Of a stretch of DNA of 64,000 nt, positions 52,088 through 62,885 are shown one piece after another (within the stretch, counting starts at the first letter, position 1; every line of letters starts with the position of its first letter). Under the pieces are notes generated by a model that made no database searches, had not been told where the DNA came from, and saw nothing but the letters and a program-made list of their open reading frames with translations. Where the stretch lies: NCBI GenBank assembly GCA_017452265.1, contig JAFTMS010000032.1:1-64000 (forward strand), given 5' to 3'. The position numbers were made by a program, and so were the translations under genes. The DNA is from Bacteroidales bacterium. GTDB lineage: Bacteria > Bacteroidota > Bacteroidia > Bacteroidales > UBA932.

Positions 52088-53626
52088 ATGATGAAGAATA
52101 CATATAATATCATAAGAAAGACGATAGTCCTCACGGCCATTGCCTTGGGACTTACATCATGCCTTGAGAAGACCCCGGGAGACTATATTCCGGAATCCGA
52201 GGGTATGAAGAGCTTCTCGGCCGCAGAGCAGACGCTCACCGGAATCTATTCCGCATACATGAGCGGCGCCCTTTACAGCGGCTATCTGACGCTTCTGCCG
52301 GACATACAGACAGATCTGGTCTATGCCGTGCAGGGAAATACGAACACATACGGCAACTACTGGCTCTGGGACAAGATCCGCTCGACGGATTCCGAAATAG
52401 AAGCAGTTTACGGTGCGCTCTATACTGTCATAAGCCGCTGCAACTTCTATCTCGACCAGGTGGAAGAACTCAGGGCAAGCCTTACCGACGATGACGAGAT
52501 CGAGGTTCTCGACTACTACACGGGCGAGGTGCATTGTGCAAGGGCGCTGGCCTATTCGGAGCTTATAAAATGCTTCTGCAAGGCCTATGATCCGGCAACT
52601 GCGGGAACCGACCTCGGTGTAGTGCTTGCTGACACATATTTCGGGGAAAAGCCTCAGGTACGTGCCAGCCTTAAGGATTCGTACGGCTTCGTATTGAAGG
52701 ATCTTGCCAAGGCCGAGGAACTTCTCGACGAGGATAACGACTATTATGGAGCTGTATATTTTACTCAGGCGGCAGCTTTTGCCATACACGCCAGAGTGGC
52801 CCTCTACATGCAGGACTGGGATGCCGCAATAACGTATTCGAGCAAGCTCATCAACCGCACGGACGTGTTTGAACTCGCTTCGTCGACGGCATATACGTCA
52901 TATGTCTCTCCGATAACCGGAGCAACGACGACACTGAGCTACGTGGACTACATGTGGACTGACGACCTCGCTTTTGAAATCATCTGGAAGGTCGGCTTCA
53001 CGACGACATCGTACGGTGGTGCGCTCGGTCAGGTGTTCCTGAACTTCAACAACGACTATACGTACTATTATCCGGACTATGTGCCTGCGCAGTGGGTGCT
53101 GAATCTCTACGGCTCTTCGGACGAAAGGTACGGAGCGTATTTCGCGACCTGCCAGACCGGCTATCCGCATCAGCTTTCATGGCCGCTTCTGACAAAGTAT
53201 TTCGGAAACACGTCGTTCATTTCGAACATAATCTATCACGTGAACATGCCTAAGCCTCTGCGTCTTGCCGAGCAGTATCTCATAAGGGCCGAGGCTTATT
53301 GCAGGAAGGGCAATTTCGCTGCTGCAAATGCGGACATTACAGCTCTGAACAAGTCACGCGGCGCTTCTTCCAAGAGCATGAACGCAGACAACTGGCTTGA
53401 AAGGATTTCGGAGGAAAGGGTGAAGGAGCTCTATATGGAGGGCTTCCGTCTGCACGACCTTAAGCGCTGGAACATGGGTTTTGAGCGGACTCCGCAGACG
53501 TCCACCCAGTCCGAGGGAAGTTCACTCAAGGTGTCGTCTGGCGACCCTATGTTCGTCTGGCCGATTCCTAAGAACGAGATCGATGCGACGGAAGGAACTA
53601 TCCTGCCTAATGAAAGCAACAAGTAA
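52088..53626 (+). CDS. SusD/RagB family nutrient-binding lipoprotein
   Basis: The 512-aa product has a lipoprotein signal with C25 (LGLTSC) and the SusD fold: TPR-like helices with ARALAYSELIKCFCKAYD (about 152-169) and a C-terminal region with RISEERVKELYMEGFRLHDLKRW. It lids the upstream SusC barrel, 12 nt away. The family handles glycans and peptides; the neighbours here suggest peptides. Confidence 0.95.
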   Translation: MMKNTYNIIRKTIVLTAIALGLTSCLEKTPGDYIPESEGMKSFSAAEQTLTGIYSAYMSGALYSGYLTLLPDIQTDLVYAVQGNTNTYGNYWLWDKIRSTDSEIEAVYGALYTVISRCNFYLDQVEELRASLTDDDEIEVLDYYTGEVHCARALAYSELIKCFCKAYDPATAGTDLGVVLADTYFGEKPQVRASLKDSYGFVLKDLAKAEELLDEDNDYYGAVYFTQAAAFAIHARVALYMQDWDAAITYSSKLINRTDVFELASSTAYTSYVSPITGATTTLSYVDYMWTDDLAFEIIWKVGFTTTSYGGALGQVFLNFNNDYTYYYPDYVPAQWVLNLYGSSDERYGAYFATCQTGYPHQLSWPLLTKYFGNTSFISNIIYHVNMPKPLRLAEQYLIRAEAYCRKGNFAAANADITALNKSRGASSKSMNADNWLERISEERVKELYMEGFRLHDLKRWNMGFERTPQTSTQSEGSSLKVSSGDPMFVWPIPKNEIDATEGTILPNESNK

Positions 53627-53637
53627 ACGACCGGCAT

Positions 53638-54543
53638 ATGAAGCATACATTTAAATATATTGCACTCGCATTTGTGGCGGCTCTTCTTCTTGACTCCTGC
53701 CACGAGCGTTATGTGACGTATTCCGATGCGGAGTATGTCATGTTTGCTGACACGCTGGAAACATATCCCGTGCAGAAGGACGTGGAGTGGTTCAGCATTC
53801 CTGTCGTGTCCACTGTGGTCAAGGACTATGACAGGACTTTCGGCGTGGAGGTCATCGACAAGGGCAGCAACGCCATCGAGAACCTGCACTACCGTCTGCA
53901 GTCCAACACTATTACGATAAAGGCCGGTGAGAACCGCGCCGATGTGCTTGTTCACGGATACTACGACAACATCGGCGATACGGATTCGCTCGGCTTTCAG
54001 CTCCGTCTCGTGATGAACGACAATCTCGAGATGCCGCTCTACGGAAAGGACACGAAGGCCGTCCTGATGAAGAGCTGCCCGTTCGATATCAACGATTTTA
54101 CGGGATACTGCATGCTCACGTCCATGTTCCTGTACAACTACAGTGTCACAGGCTCATACCAGAGGCTCGTGAAGACGGAGAAGCATCCTGCGCTGGAGAA
54201 TACGATCATCTGCCGCAACTGGATGAACGAAGGCTATGATGTGACCATGACCTTCAATGCGGAAGATCCGATGAAGCCTCTTGTGACGATGGATTCCGAT
54301 CAGGTGATGTCGGACGAGGCTTCGTTCTTCGGTACCACCCATGGCGACAACAAGATCCTCGTGGAATCGAGCCCGTACTACGACTCGTATTTCTACCCGT
54401 GCGGCTCGTATCTCTATCTCTATATCCACGTGTATGTGGAGAATCTCGGAGAGTCGGTCGGCACGGTGGGCCATTTCTACAATATTATGGAATGGGTGAG
54501 CGACGAAGAGGCCGAACGCCTCAGGAATGAAGAAGGTATGTAG
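53638..54543 (+). CDS. DUF4984-like surface lipoprotein
   Basis: The 301-aa product has a lipoprotein signal with C21 (LLLDSC). It contains an N-terminal Ig/Calx-beta-like part (SIPVVSTVVKDYDRTFGVEV) and a C-terminal half resembling DUF4984, the usual companion of this type of SusCD locus. It starts 11 nt after susD. Function is unknown, probably surface ligand binding. Confidence 0.7.
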   Translation: MKHTFKYIALAFVAALLLDSCHERYVTYSDAEYVMFADTLETYPVQKDVEWFSIPVVSTVVKDYDRTFGVEVIDKGSNAIENLHYRLQSNTITIKAGENRADVLVHGYYDNIGDTDSLGFQLRLVMNDNLEMPLYGKDTKAVLMKSCPFDINDFTGYCMLTSMFLYNYSVTGSYQRLVKTEKHPALENTIICRNWMNEGYDVTMTFNAEDPMKPLVTMDSDQVMSDEASFFGTTHGDNKILVESSPYYDSYFYPCGSYLYLYIHVYVENLGESVGTVGHFYNIMEWVSDEEAERLRNEEGM

Positions 54544-54564
54544 AACGAATTGATGTAAGATATT

Positions 54565-56556
54565 ATGAATAAGAACAGCATGACAAGACTTTTCGCCGTC
54601 CTGATGACGGGATGTGCGATGCTTATGACATCATGTAAGGAAATTGATCCGGTGACTCAGCAGCCGGATCCGACATTTCCTGCCCTTGTCGAAAAGATAG
54701 TGCAGGCAGGTGAGAGTGTTACACTGACTGCTTCAGCGGAACTTGACTGGGAGGTGAGCGTACCGGAAAACACGCTCCAGTGGTTCTGGATACAGGACGG
54801 CCAGTTCAAGAAGAGCAAGGCCAAGGGTAATGCCGGTGAGGATGTGACCGTAGTGATCGGTGTGTCCGAGTCCGAGGAATTCGATACAGACCGCATATGC
54901 GAGGTGACGATGACGATGGGAGGGCAGTCCAAGGTGATAGCAAGGCTTGCCCGTCCGTCGAAGGAGAAGCATCTGACGCTGTATGTGGCAAAGGTCGTGG
55001 ATGGAGAGATCCAGTTCGTCGAGGACGGAAGCTCCTATGACTATGATACTCAGGAGGCACAGAGCGTAGACCTCATCTGGACAGGTTCTGATTTCAGACT
55101 TCCGGTGATGGTGGAAGCGAACTGCGGATGGACGGTGAACACTCCTGAATGGGCCCGTGTGGATGTTCCGGAAAATACGGTCGGCACAGTGAATGTGAAT
55201 GTATACGGAGTGCCGTCGGAATATCCTCTGGAAGCAGCTCAGGGCAAGATTCAGTTTATGTATGGAGAGACTGTCATCAAGGAATACAATATCACGATAC
55301 CGGGATGTGAGGACAAGTTCTCATATGCGGTAGGCATGGGTCTTACAGAGCTTGACTTCAATTTCAACGGTCAGATAAAGACGGTCATGGGATATGTCGA
55401 AGGACCGGCCACTGCTACGATAACCGGAACGTCAGGTACGAAGGTGTTTGCTGTGGAGTATGTGGACGGGAAATATGACCTCGCTTCAGCTGAGGATCCG
55501 TCATGGCTCGTGATAACCGAGGAAGCCTATGACGATAGCGAAGGTGCTGATGTGCTTCAGACAAGGAACGTGACCGTTTCCGTGAAGGTCAATGAGGGGG
55601 AAGACCGTCAGGCTGTGATCTTCTTCCTGCCTCCGACAGGCTGGAACAGAGGTAGGGAACTTTTTACTGATGCAGCTGATGCAGTCAGGGAGGAATTCCT
55701 GCAGTATGCGGTCACTGTGATCCAGCACTCGAGCGACCAGGAGTACATTTCCATGCTTTCAAACGTATCTGACATGGCTGCCGGCGGAGCAACATTCGCA
55801 GTTTCGGAGGATGCCTCGCTTTTCGAGAAGTTCGGACAGACGAAATATGCATATGAACTTACGTACACAAATCAGTATGCAAGGGACAATTCGAGGATGT
55901 CCTTCACATCGGCTGCGACATCGTACAAGGTGTTCGACGAAGCCGGAACTGACAAGACTGGTGATGCCTCGTATTTCCTCACTGTCACTCTCGACGACAA
56001 CATGATGGGCGGAGTCATCGATATGGTGGCTGAGACGATGTCTGTAGGATATGTCGTGCTTTATGGTGCATCTGACAACGTGCTTGCTGTCGTGAAGTGC
56101 ATCTTCGATCCGGAAAGTGTCATCGGTGAGGTTGCGGACGTGAAGTTCATAGGTGACAGCGAGATGTATGCGCCGATGGTCGGAGCGACGCTGGAGCAGC
56201 TTACCGAAGGGGCACTCTACAACCAGTACCGTGAAGGAGATGCCCTTGTATACCACCTTACATATACTATGGCCGGCATGCCTATGAGGATTTCTATTCC
56301 TAATACAGTCGTGACTCACACGGTGAACCCGTATGTGTTCAAGAACTATATCAGGGTGAACAACAATATCTACGACGAGGTCTTCGTGAACAACAAGCTT
56401 GGAGGAATCGAGCTCGTCGACGGTGGTGTAGATATATACTTGGAGATGCCGGAAGAGCGTGACTATATGCGCGGAAACATAATCTTTGCTGATGCAGAAG
56501 GTACGACGGTACTCGTTCTCGTATGTACATTGGATCTTACCGGAGCAGGTGAATAA
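54565..56556 (+). CDS. Surface lipoprotein with BACON-like Ig repeats (DUF5003-like)
   Basis: The 663-aa product has a lipoprotein signal (C24, LMTSC). The first half consists of beta-rich repeats of BACON type (ELDWEVSVPEN and ANCGWTVNTPEWARVDVPENT). The second half resembles the DUF5003 proteins seen in related loci. No catalytic motif is seen. It probably extends a binding platform away from the membrane. Confidence 0.6.
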   Translation: MNKNSMTRLFAVLMTGCAMLMTSCKEIDPVTQQPDPTFPALVEKIVQAGESVTLTASAELDWEVSVPENTLQWFWIQDGQFKKSKAKGNAGEDVTVVIGVSESEEFDTDRICEVTMTMGGQSKVIARLARPSKEKHLTLYVAKVVDGEIQFVEDGSSYDYDTQEAQSVDLIWTGSDFRLPVMVEANCGWTVNTPEWARVDVPENTVGTVNVNVYGVPSEYPLEAAQGKIQFMYGETVIKEYNITIPGCEDKFSYAVGMGLTELDFNFNGQIKTVMGYVEGPATATITGTSGTKVFAVEYVDGKYDLASAEDPSWLVITEEAYDDSEGADVLQTRNVTVSVKVNEGEDRQAVIFFLPPTGWNRGRELFTDAADAVREEFLQYAVTVIQHSSDQEYISMLSNVSDMAAGGATFAVSEDASLFEKFGQTKYAYELTYTNQYARDNSRMSFTSAATSYKVFDEAGTDKTGDASYFLTVTLDDNMMGGVIDMVAETMSVGYVVLYGASDNVLAVVKCIFDPESVIGEVADVKFIGDSEMYAPMVGATLEQLTEGALYNQYREGDALVYHLTYTMAGMPMRISIPNTVVTHTVNPYVFKNYIRVNNNIYDEVFVNNKLGGIELVDGGVDIYLEMPEERDYMRGNIIFADAEGTTVLVLVCTLDLTGAGE

Positions 56557-56574
56557 TTTCAGGAACAGACAGAT

Positions 56575-59178
56575 ATGAGAAATATATTGAATACCTTCAT
56601 GGCTGTGTTGGCGGTGCTTTTTGTCCTTGCCGGATGTGCAAAGGAGAAGGAGGCGGACTATCGCGAGCACGACTATGGATATGTGCAGTTCAAACTTTAC
56701 AAGGAAGCGTCTTACGAGGCTGTCAAGGCGGTTATGTCCCAACTGGACTACCTCGGTGATGTGTCCAAGATCAAGGTCACTCTCAGCTATGAGGAAAATC
56801 TCATCGCCCAGACGCTTGTGATGAATTCGTCATCGGACGAAGCGGCCGAATATTGTCTCAGAAGCGACAGGCTCAAGCTCCTTGCCGGTGAGTACAAGGT
56901 GGTGACCTTCTCTCTTTACGACAAGATGGATGAGCTTGTATATGAAGGCACTCCATCTGAGGATATGTCTGTGTTCGAGGTGGTTCCCGGAGGCCTTGCC
57001 GTTCATGACCTTGTTGCAGACGTCATTGAAAGGGGCAAGGTGAGGTTCACGCTTGTGAAGGACATGTCGGATTTCGTGGCGACCAAGGCCGCCAACCGTG
57101 AATATACGTTCGACGAGATTGAGAAGGTGACTCTGACGGTACGCTCTTCAGGCGGAACGAACACCGTGTTCGAGAAGCTGCCGGCTGAATTTTCGATACA
57201 TTTCGACGAGACGGATGATATTGAGGACGGACGCCAGACATCTTCGCTTTACTGCGATACGCTCCTGACCCTTCGTGCCGACGACTATACAATCTTGTCG
57301 TATGCCGTATATGACTCGTCGAACAATCTTCTTGAGACGAACTCCCGTGTCGATTCGGGCTTCTCGGTAAGAGATAATGTTACCACGGAGGCTGAGGTGC
57401 CTGTAACCCTTTACGAGAGCGATGAATATATAAAGGATTATTATGCCTTATACGAGATATGGAAGGCCCTTCATGGCGAAGACTGGTACTATCATGGTGA
57501 GGAATATGCCACAGGAGCCAACTGGGACTTCAACAAGGATCCGGATCTGTGGGGAAGCCAGCCTGGCGTCTCGCTTCACTCGAACGGACGTGTGGCTCTG
57601 CTCAACCTCAGCGGCTTCGGCTTTTATGGTGATATGCCTGCTGCCATCGGTCAGCTCACCCAGCTTGTGGAGCTGTATCTCGGTACACACAATGACTACA
57701 ATCAGAGTGCTTATGCTGCGCCGGGAGCAGGAACGGGAGACCGCATGGCAAGGCATAAGGCCTATCTCAAGGAGCTGCATCCTGCAACGCAGATGGCTGA
57801 ACCTGTAGCGAGGGCTCTCGCGGAGCACGACATCGTGATCCCGGAGACGGCAATGTATCAGAGCATGGCAGAGAAGGATGTCATAGAGCAGGGCTCAGGC
57901 AGGATGAGCATCAGGCCTATGGATATGGTTCATGGAGTGACCCGCAACGGACTTAAGAGCCTTCCTGCGGAAATAGGTAAGCTCACGAATCTTGAACAGA
58001 TATTCATCGCTAACGGTGAACTGGAAACCCTTCCGGCCGAAATGGCAAATCTTACTTCATGTACAGATGTAGAAGTGTATAACTGTCCTAAGATGACGGA
58101 GTTCCCGCTTGTGCTGGCGAAGATGCCGGAACTTGTGTCCCTGAATCTTGCGAACAATCTCCAATGGTCCGCCGCTGAGGCCGACAAGGGAGTAAGGGCA
58201 TTGGCCACAGGAGCTTCTGCGGAAAAGATACAGATCCTGTATTTCAACCAGAACAACCTTGAGACCGTGCCGAAGGAAATCGTGAACATGAAGAAGCTCG
58301 GACTTATCGACTTCTCTTCAAACAACATCCGCACGATAGAATCAGCTTGGGGCAATGACATCAAGCCGGTGCAGCTGTATCTGGACAACAACCGGCTTTC
58401 GGACTTCCCGGTGGATGAAAAGGGCGTGTTCTGCTATATGGAGGATGCGGAAACGTTCTCCGTGACGAACAACAACTTCACTCAGTTCCCGAACATCTTC
58501 GATGCCGGTTCGCTCTATGCGGTCGTATCCATCGACTTCTCCTACAATCACATCAGCTCCTTCCCGGAGGATTTCAAGGGTGTATATGTGGAGACGCTCA
58601 CGATAGCGAACAATCCTGAACTGACGAAGTATCCTGTGGAGCTTGCAAAGAGCAATTCGAAGGTGATGAACATCAACTTCCGAGGCTGTAACATAAAAGA
58701 GATTCCTGAAGGCTCATTCGACTATGAGAATGCCGTTTATCTTTCATCATTCGACCTTTCGTACAACGACCTTACGGATCTTCCAAAGGAGATGCACGCA
58801 GGCAACATGCCGTATCTCTACGGTGTGGAACTCTCCTATAATCAGTTTGCATCCTTCCCGTGGGAACCGCTTGACAGTCAGTATCTTACTGTGTTTGCTA
58901 TAAGGGGCCAGAGGAATGAAAAGGGAGAAAGGTGTCTTTCCGAATGGCCTACAGGCCTGTACAACCACAGAGGTCTGCGCGGATTCTACATCGGCTCCAA
59001 CAATCTGGGCAAGATAGACGACACCATTTCCACGCTGATATACTATCTGGACATCAGCGATAATCCGAATATCGTCTTCGATGCCTCGGACATCTGCTAT
59101 GCATATCAGGTGGGGGCCTATTACCTGATTTATGACAAGACGCAGAACATCAGAAACTGTGATTATATGTTGAACTGA
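56575..59178 (+). CDS. DUF4458 plus leucine-rich-repeat surface lipoprotein
   Basis: The 867-aa product has a lipoprotein signal (C21, VLAGC). Two Ig-like DUF4458-type repeats lie at about 25-270, then a WDFNKDPDLWG-containing linker and a long leucine-rich repeat solenoid (about 340-850) with units such as LKSLPAEIGKLTNLEQIFI and VSIDFSYNHISSFPEDF. LRR solenoids bind proteins. Its stop overlaps the next start by 1 nt. Confidence 0.8.
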   Translation: MRNILNTFMAVLAVLFVLAGCAKEKEADYREHDYGYVQFKLYKEASYEAVKAVMSQLDYLGDVSKIKVTLSYEENLIAQTLVMNSSSDEAAEYCLRSDRLKLLAGEYKVVTFSLYDKMDELVYEGTPSEDMSVFEVVPGGLAVHDLVADVIERGKVRFTLVKDMSDFVATKAANREYTFDEIEKVTLTVRSSGGTNTVFEKLPAEFSIHFDETDDIEDGRQTSSLYCDTLLTLRADDYTILSYAVYDSSNNLLETNSRVDSGFSVRDNVTTEAEVPVTLYESDEYIKDYYALYEIWKALHGEDWYYHGEEYATGANWDFNKDPDLWGSQPGVSLHSNGRVALLNLSGFGFYGDMPAAIGQLTQLVELYLGTHNDYNQSAYAAPGAGTGDRMARHKAYLKELHPATQMAEPVARALAEHDIVIPETAMYQSMAEKDVIEQGSGRMSIRPMDMVHGVTRNGLKSLPAEIGKLTNLEQIFIANGELETLPAEMANLTSCTDVEVYNCPKMTEFPLVLAKMPELVSLNLANNLQWSAAEADKGVRALATGASAEKIQILYFNQNNLETVPKEIVNMKKLGLIDFSSNNIRTIESAWGNDIKPVQLYLDNNRLSDFPVDEKGVFCYMEDAETFSVTNNNFTQFPNIFDAGSLYAVVSIDFSYNHISSFPEDFKGVYVETLTIANNPELTKYPVELAKSNSKVMNINFRGCNIKEIPEGSFDYENAVYLSSFDLSYNDLTDLPKEMHAGNMPYLYGVELSYNQFASFPWEPLDSQYLTVFAIRGQRNEKGERCLSEWPTGLYNHRGLRGFYIGSNNLGKIDDTISTLIYYLDISDNPNIVFDASDICYAYQVGAYYLIYDKTQNIRNCDYMLN

Positions 59179-60848
59179 TGAGGGAGGAACGTAAAATGAA
59201 TATGAAAAAGATTATATATACGGCCTTGGCTGCCATCTGTGCTGTGGCTTGCGTCCAGCCTGAGGGAATAAAGTTCTCTGTCGACACCGATACGATAGAG
59301 ATGGGGGCTGCAGGCGGCGTGCATAAGATCAATGTATCCTCTGCCGACAACTGGGTGGCGACGACGGAGGCTCCTTGGATTACGGTGTCTCCTGCCAACG
59401 GAAGAGGCTCAGCCGAGTGTCAGGTTATTGTGGATTCGACACTGATTACAGGTCAGCGTGAAGGATATGTCCGGATACAGAATCTTGCCGATGATTCAGT
59501 GAGCGAGTTCACTGTGCTCCAGGCAGGATTCGAACATCAGATCGTACTTGAAAAGCCTGAGGTGACTGTTGCAGAATATGCGGAATACGGTTCACGTTCG
59601 TTTGACGTGAAGGTGAAGGCCAATGTTGACTTCGATGTCGTGCTTCCGGAAGGTGCATCGGGATGGCTTTCCTGCGACAAGTCCGAGCTTGTCCTCGACC
59701 GTGGGGCCAGACCTCGTGAAGTGAATGTGCATTTCGACTGGAAGGTGAATTCCCGCGACGAGGAAAGGATAGCTGATATCGTCTTCAGACCGGTGGAGAG
59801 CGGACTGACGCTTGCTCGTCACGACGGACTCAAGGTCGTGCAGTCGGCGGCGGATCCGATACCTGTCGGTACTGCTGAAGGAGATTCGCTTTCGCTTCTG
59901 GCCATCAACCGTGCCCTCGGAGCGTATATCGAGTGGGATACTGCTGAGAAGATGGAGCACTGGGACAATGTGGCGATATGGAAGGACGGCCCGAACAAGG
60001 GACGTGTGAGATATGTCCAGTTCTTCATGTTCAGGACACAGGAATCTCTGCCATACGAGGTACAGAACCTTACGGCTGCAGAGGAAATGTCGTTCTTCGG
60101 CAATGCGAACCAGTTCCTTCTCAGCCTTGATACGGGTGAATACATCACTAAGCTGACCCAGCTCAAGAGGCTTACAATCGCCGCATACGGTCTGACGACT
60201 CTGCATCCGGATTTCGTGAACCTGAAGAATCTGGAGTATCTGGACCTCAATTCCAACTGCTTCCAGTCGGTTCCTGAAATGCTGACCCCGGAAAATTTCC
60301 CGAACCTGCGTTCGCTCATCCTGAATGCCAACAAGAGGAATTCGGTCTACGACCTCAGCAACGACATAAGGGAGAACATAGGCGGCTTCATCGAAGACGA
60401 CCTTTCGGCATCAAAGGGTATGGAGCGTTTCAAGAAGCTGCTCAAGTGGGACAATCTGGACACATTGAGGCTTTCCGTGAACTATCTCCAGGGTGAGCTT
60501 CCGGACATGTCGGACGAAGGACTTCCTGTATGGACGTTTGAAGAACTCAAGGATTCTCTTGCTACAGGACTTTCATCTCTTCCTTCAGAGCTTCAAGGCG
60601 TGCCTAAGGTGCTTCCGAACGCGAAGTTCTTTGCCATCAACCATAACCGTTTCTACGGAAAACTGCCGAACTGGCTGCTCTACCATCCTAATCTGGACTA
60701 TTGGTCGCCTTATTCTCTTGTCTTCTCACAGGAGGGAAAGACAAGGAGCGGACAGAATGCAGGCTTCAGGAACGAACCTACAAGTCTGGATTATTACTAT
60801 GATATATACGTTAACAAGAAGTATAATCCGAACAATACTCAGGAATAA
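59178..60848 (+). CDS. BACON plus leucine-rich-repeat surface lipoprotein
   Basis: The product is 556 aa from 59178, or 550 aa from 59196, where MNMKKIIYTALAAICAVAC gives a lipoprotein signal. A BACON domain (about 25-115: ADNWVATTEAPWITVSPANG) and a second Ig-like repeat precede an LRR region (LTQLKRLTIAAYGLTTLH, LEYLDLNSNCFQSVPEML) that lacks the length of the upstream one. It is a likely protein-binding partner of the upstream LRR lipoprotein. Confidence 0.78.
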   Translation: MREERKMNMKKIIYTALAAICAVACVQPEGIKFSVDTDTIEMGAAGGVHKINVSSADNWVATTEAPWITVSPANGRGSAECQVIVDSTLITGQREGYVRIQNLADDSVSEFTVLQAGFEHQIVLEKPEVTVAEYAEYGSRSFDVKVKANVDFDVVLPEGASGWLSCDKSELVLDRGARPREVNVHFDWKVNSRDEERIADIVFRPVESGLTLARHDGLKVVQSAADPIPVGTAEGDSLSLLAINRALGAYIEWDTAEKMEHWDNVAIWKDGPNKGRVRYVQFFMFRTQESLPYEVQNLTAAEEMSFFGNANQFLLSLDTGEYITKLTQLKRLTIAAYGLTTLHPDFVNLKNLEYLDLNSNCFQSVPEMLTPENFPNLRSLILNANKRNSVYDLSNDIRENIGGFIEDDLSASKGMERFKKLLKWDNLDTLRLSVNYLQGELPDMSDEGLPVWTFEELKDSLATGLSSLPSELQGVPKVLPNAKFFAINHNRFYGKLPNWLLYHPNLDYWSPYSLVFSQEGKTRSGQNAGFRNEPTSLDYYYDIYVNKKYNPNNTQE

Positions 60849-60851
60849 GAT

Positions 60852-62882
60852 ATGATTATGAGAATTTTCAGATATTTCATCGGTCTGACTCTGTCGGCGT
60901 TTTTTGCCGCATGTTCGACTGAAATCAGCCGTCCGGGACAGGATGATGACGAGGCAAAGATGCCTCAGATGTCCGAGGATGTCGTGCAGGGACAGCTTCT
61001 TGTGCGTTTTGATGCGGCTGTGGCCGACATTCTTGATAAGGCAGGACTGACTAAGAGCGGCCCGGCTGCTCCTATGACACGTTCCGGAGTTCCGGGTGTG
61101 GATGAAGTCCTCGACCTTGTGGACGGATACAGGATCGAGAGGGTATTCCCTGTGGATATGCGCACGGAGAACAAGGCGCGTGAAGCCGGTCTGCATCTGT
61201 GGTATGTGGTGCGCTTTGCAGGTGGACTTTCCCTGGAGCAGGTGGCTGCTGATCTGTCTAAGCTTGGGGAGGTCAGCCGTGTTGAATACAACCGCACCCT
61301 CAAGCGTGCTTCTACAAGCCGAGCAGTGCCTTTTTCTGCTGACAGGCTCATGACCAGGGCTGCTTCTCCTGCGGCTTTTGATGATCCTCTTCTTGCAGAC
61401 CAGTGGCATCTTGTGAACAACGGTGACCTTCGTCCTACGAAGTTCGTCAAGGGTGCCGATGTGCAGGTGGAGAAGGCATGGACTGAGCTGGACTGCACAG
61501 GGGATCCGTCTATCATCGTGGCGGTGCTTGATGAAGGCGTGTTTGTGGAGCATCCGGATCTCAAGGAAAGCATGTGGGTGAATGAGGACGAAGTCTGGGG
61601 CTCGCATGAGGACGGTGATGGGAACGGATATGCCGGAGATATTCATGGATACAATTTCGTTGAGGATACAGGTGTAATATCTACGTCAAGCGTATATGAC
61701 ACAGGACATGGAAGCCATGTCGCCGGTGTCATTGCCGCAACCAACAACAACGGCATCGGCATCAGTTCGATTGCGGGGGGAAACGGCACCAGACCTGGCG
61801 TGAAGATCATGTCCTGCCAGATATTTTCAGGGGCATATTCCGGAACCGTTCTCGAAGAGGTGCGTGCGATAAAGTATGCTGCCGACAACGGTGCGGTGAT
61901 TCTTCAGTGCAGCTGGGGATATATTTCAGGAGCGGCAAACCCTTACGAATGGACGCCTCAGTATGCGACAGACGAACAGTGGGAGACATATAACGTGCTG
62001 GAGTGCAAGGCTTTAGACTACTTTATCCACAATGCCGGTTCACCGGACGGAGTGATTGACGGAGGACTTGCGATTTTCGCAGGCGGAAATGAGGCAGCGC
62101 CGGCTGCAAGCTATCCGGGGGCCTATCCCGACTTTGTGGCTGTGGCTGCGACGGCCGGAGACTTCACACCTGCCGTATACAGCAACTACGGTCCCGGAAC
62201 AACGATTTCCGCACCAGGCGGAGACCAGGACTATTACTGGGATTACGTGGATGAAACGCATAAGGTCGGCGAGATAGGGTGCATCCTGTCTACGCTTCCA
62301 TATCAGATCAGTGAAAGCGGATACGGCTATATGGAGGGCACATCCATGGCCTGTCCTCATGTGTCCGGAGTGGCTGCTCTCGGACTTTCATATGCTGCGC
62401 AGCTCAGGAGGCATTTCACTGCCGACGAGTTCAAGGCTCTGCTTTATGAGACTGCGACTCCGATCGATTCATACATGTCAGGCACGAAGCAGTACCGTAA
62501 ATATGTGATAGACCTTTATGAGTCGGCTCCTCTGATGAACATGGAAATGGATGCGTTCAAGGGTGAAATGGGGCATGGTCAGGTGAATGCATATGCCCTT
62601 CTCAAGGCTGTTGAAGGCTCGGGAGTGGATATGACCTTCCCTAATATATATGTTTCAGCCGGTTCGAGCGTGACCGTATATCCGTCGATGTATATGGATG
62701 GCGACAGCTTCAGCGTAAGCATAGAGAATACGGCTGTGGCTGCAGCTGAATACAAGGACGGAAAACTTGTGGTCATGGGCCTCAAGGCCGGACAGACTGC
62801 GGCATCAGTGACCGGAACGGGCCGGACAGACCGCTTTGTGATAACTGTCCGTGAGACGGCAAACGGAAACGGCTGGCTTTAA
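60852..62882 (+). CDS. Subtilisin-family (S8) serine protease lipoprotein
   Basis: The 676-aa enzyme has a lipoprotein signal (C21, FFAAC), a prodomain-like N-terminal part (about 45-160) and a complete S8 domain. D227 is in VAVLDEGVF, H286 in DTGHGSHVAG, the oxyanion N413 in FAGGNEAA and S498 in EGTSMACPH. A C-terminal Ig-like tail follows. The DEGV around the aspartate differs from the more usual DTGI/DSGV. Anchored outside, it should cut protein near the SusC/SusD complex. It begins 3 nt after the BACON/LRR gene. Confidence 0.92.
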   Translation: MIMRIFRYFIGLTLSAFFAACSTEISRPGQDDDEAKMPQMSEDVVQGQLLVRFDAAVADILDKAGLTKSGPAAPMTRSGVPGVDEVLDLVDGYRIERVFPVDMRTENKAREAGLHLWYVVRFAGGLSLEQVAADLSKLGEVSRVEYNRTLKRASTSRAVPFSADRLMTRAASPAAFDDPLLADQWHLVNNGDLRPTKFVKGADVQVEKAWTELDCTGDPSIIVAVLDEGVFVEHPDLKESMWVNEDEVWGSHEDGDGNGYAGDIHGYNFVEDTGVISTSSVYDTGHGSHVAGVIAATNNNGIGISSIAGGNGTRPGVKIMSCQIFSGAYSGTVLEEVRAIKYAADNGAVILQCSWGYISGAANPYEWTPQYATDEQWETYNVLECKALDYFIHNAGSPDGVIDGGLAIFAGGNEAAPAASYPGAYPDFVAVAATAGDFTPAVYSNYGPGTTISAPGGDQDYYWDYVDETHKVGEIGCILSTLPYQISESGYGYMEGTSMACPHVSGVAALGLSYAAQLRRHFTADEFKALLYETATPIDSYMSGTKQYRKYVIDLYESAPLMNMEMDAFKGEMGHGQVNAYALLKAVEGSGVDMTFPNIYVSAGSSVTVYPSMYMDGDSFSVSIENTAVAAAEYKDGKLVVMGLKAGQTAASVTGTGRTDRFVITVRETANGNGWL

Positions 62883-62885
62883 CGC

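Noticed and set aside
55759..56742. 327-codon minus-strand frame
   Set aside because: Antisense to two SusCD-locus lipoprotein genes with clear signals.
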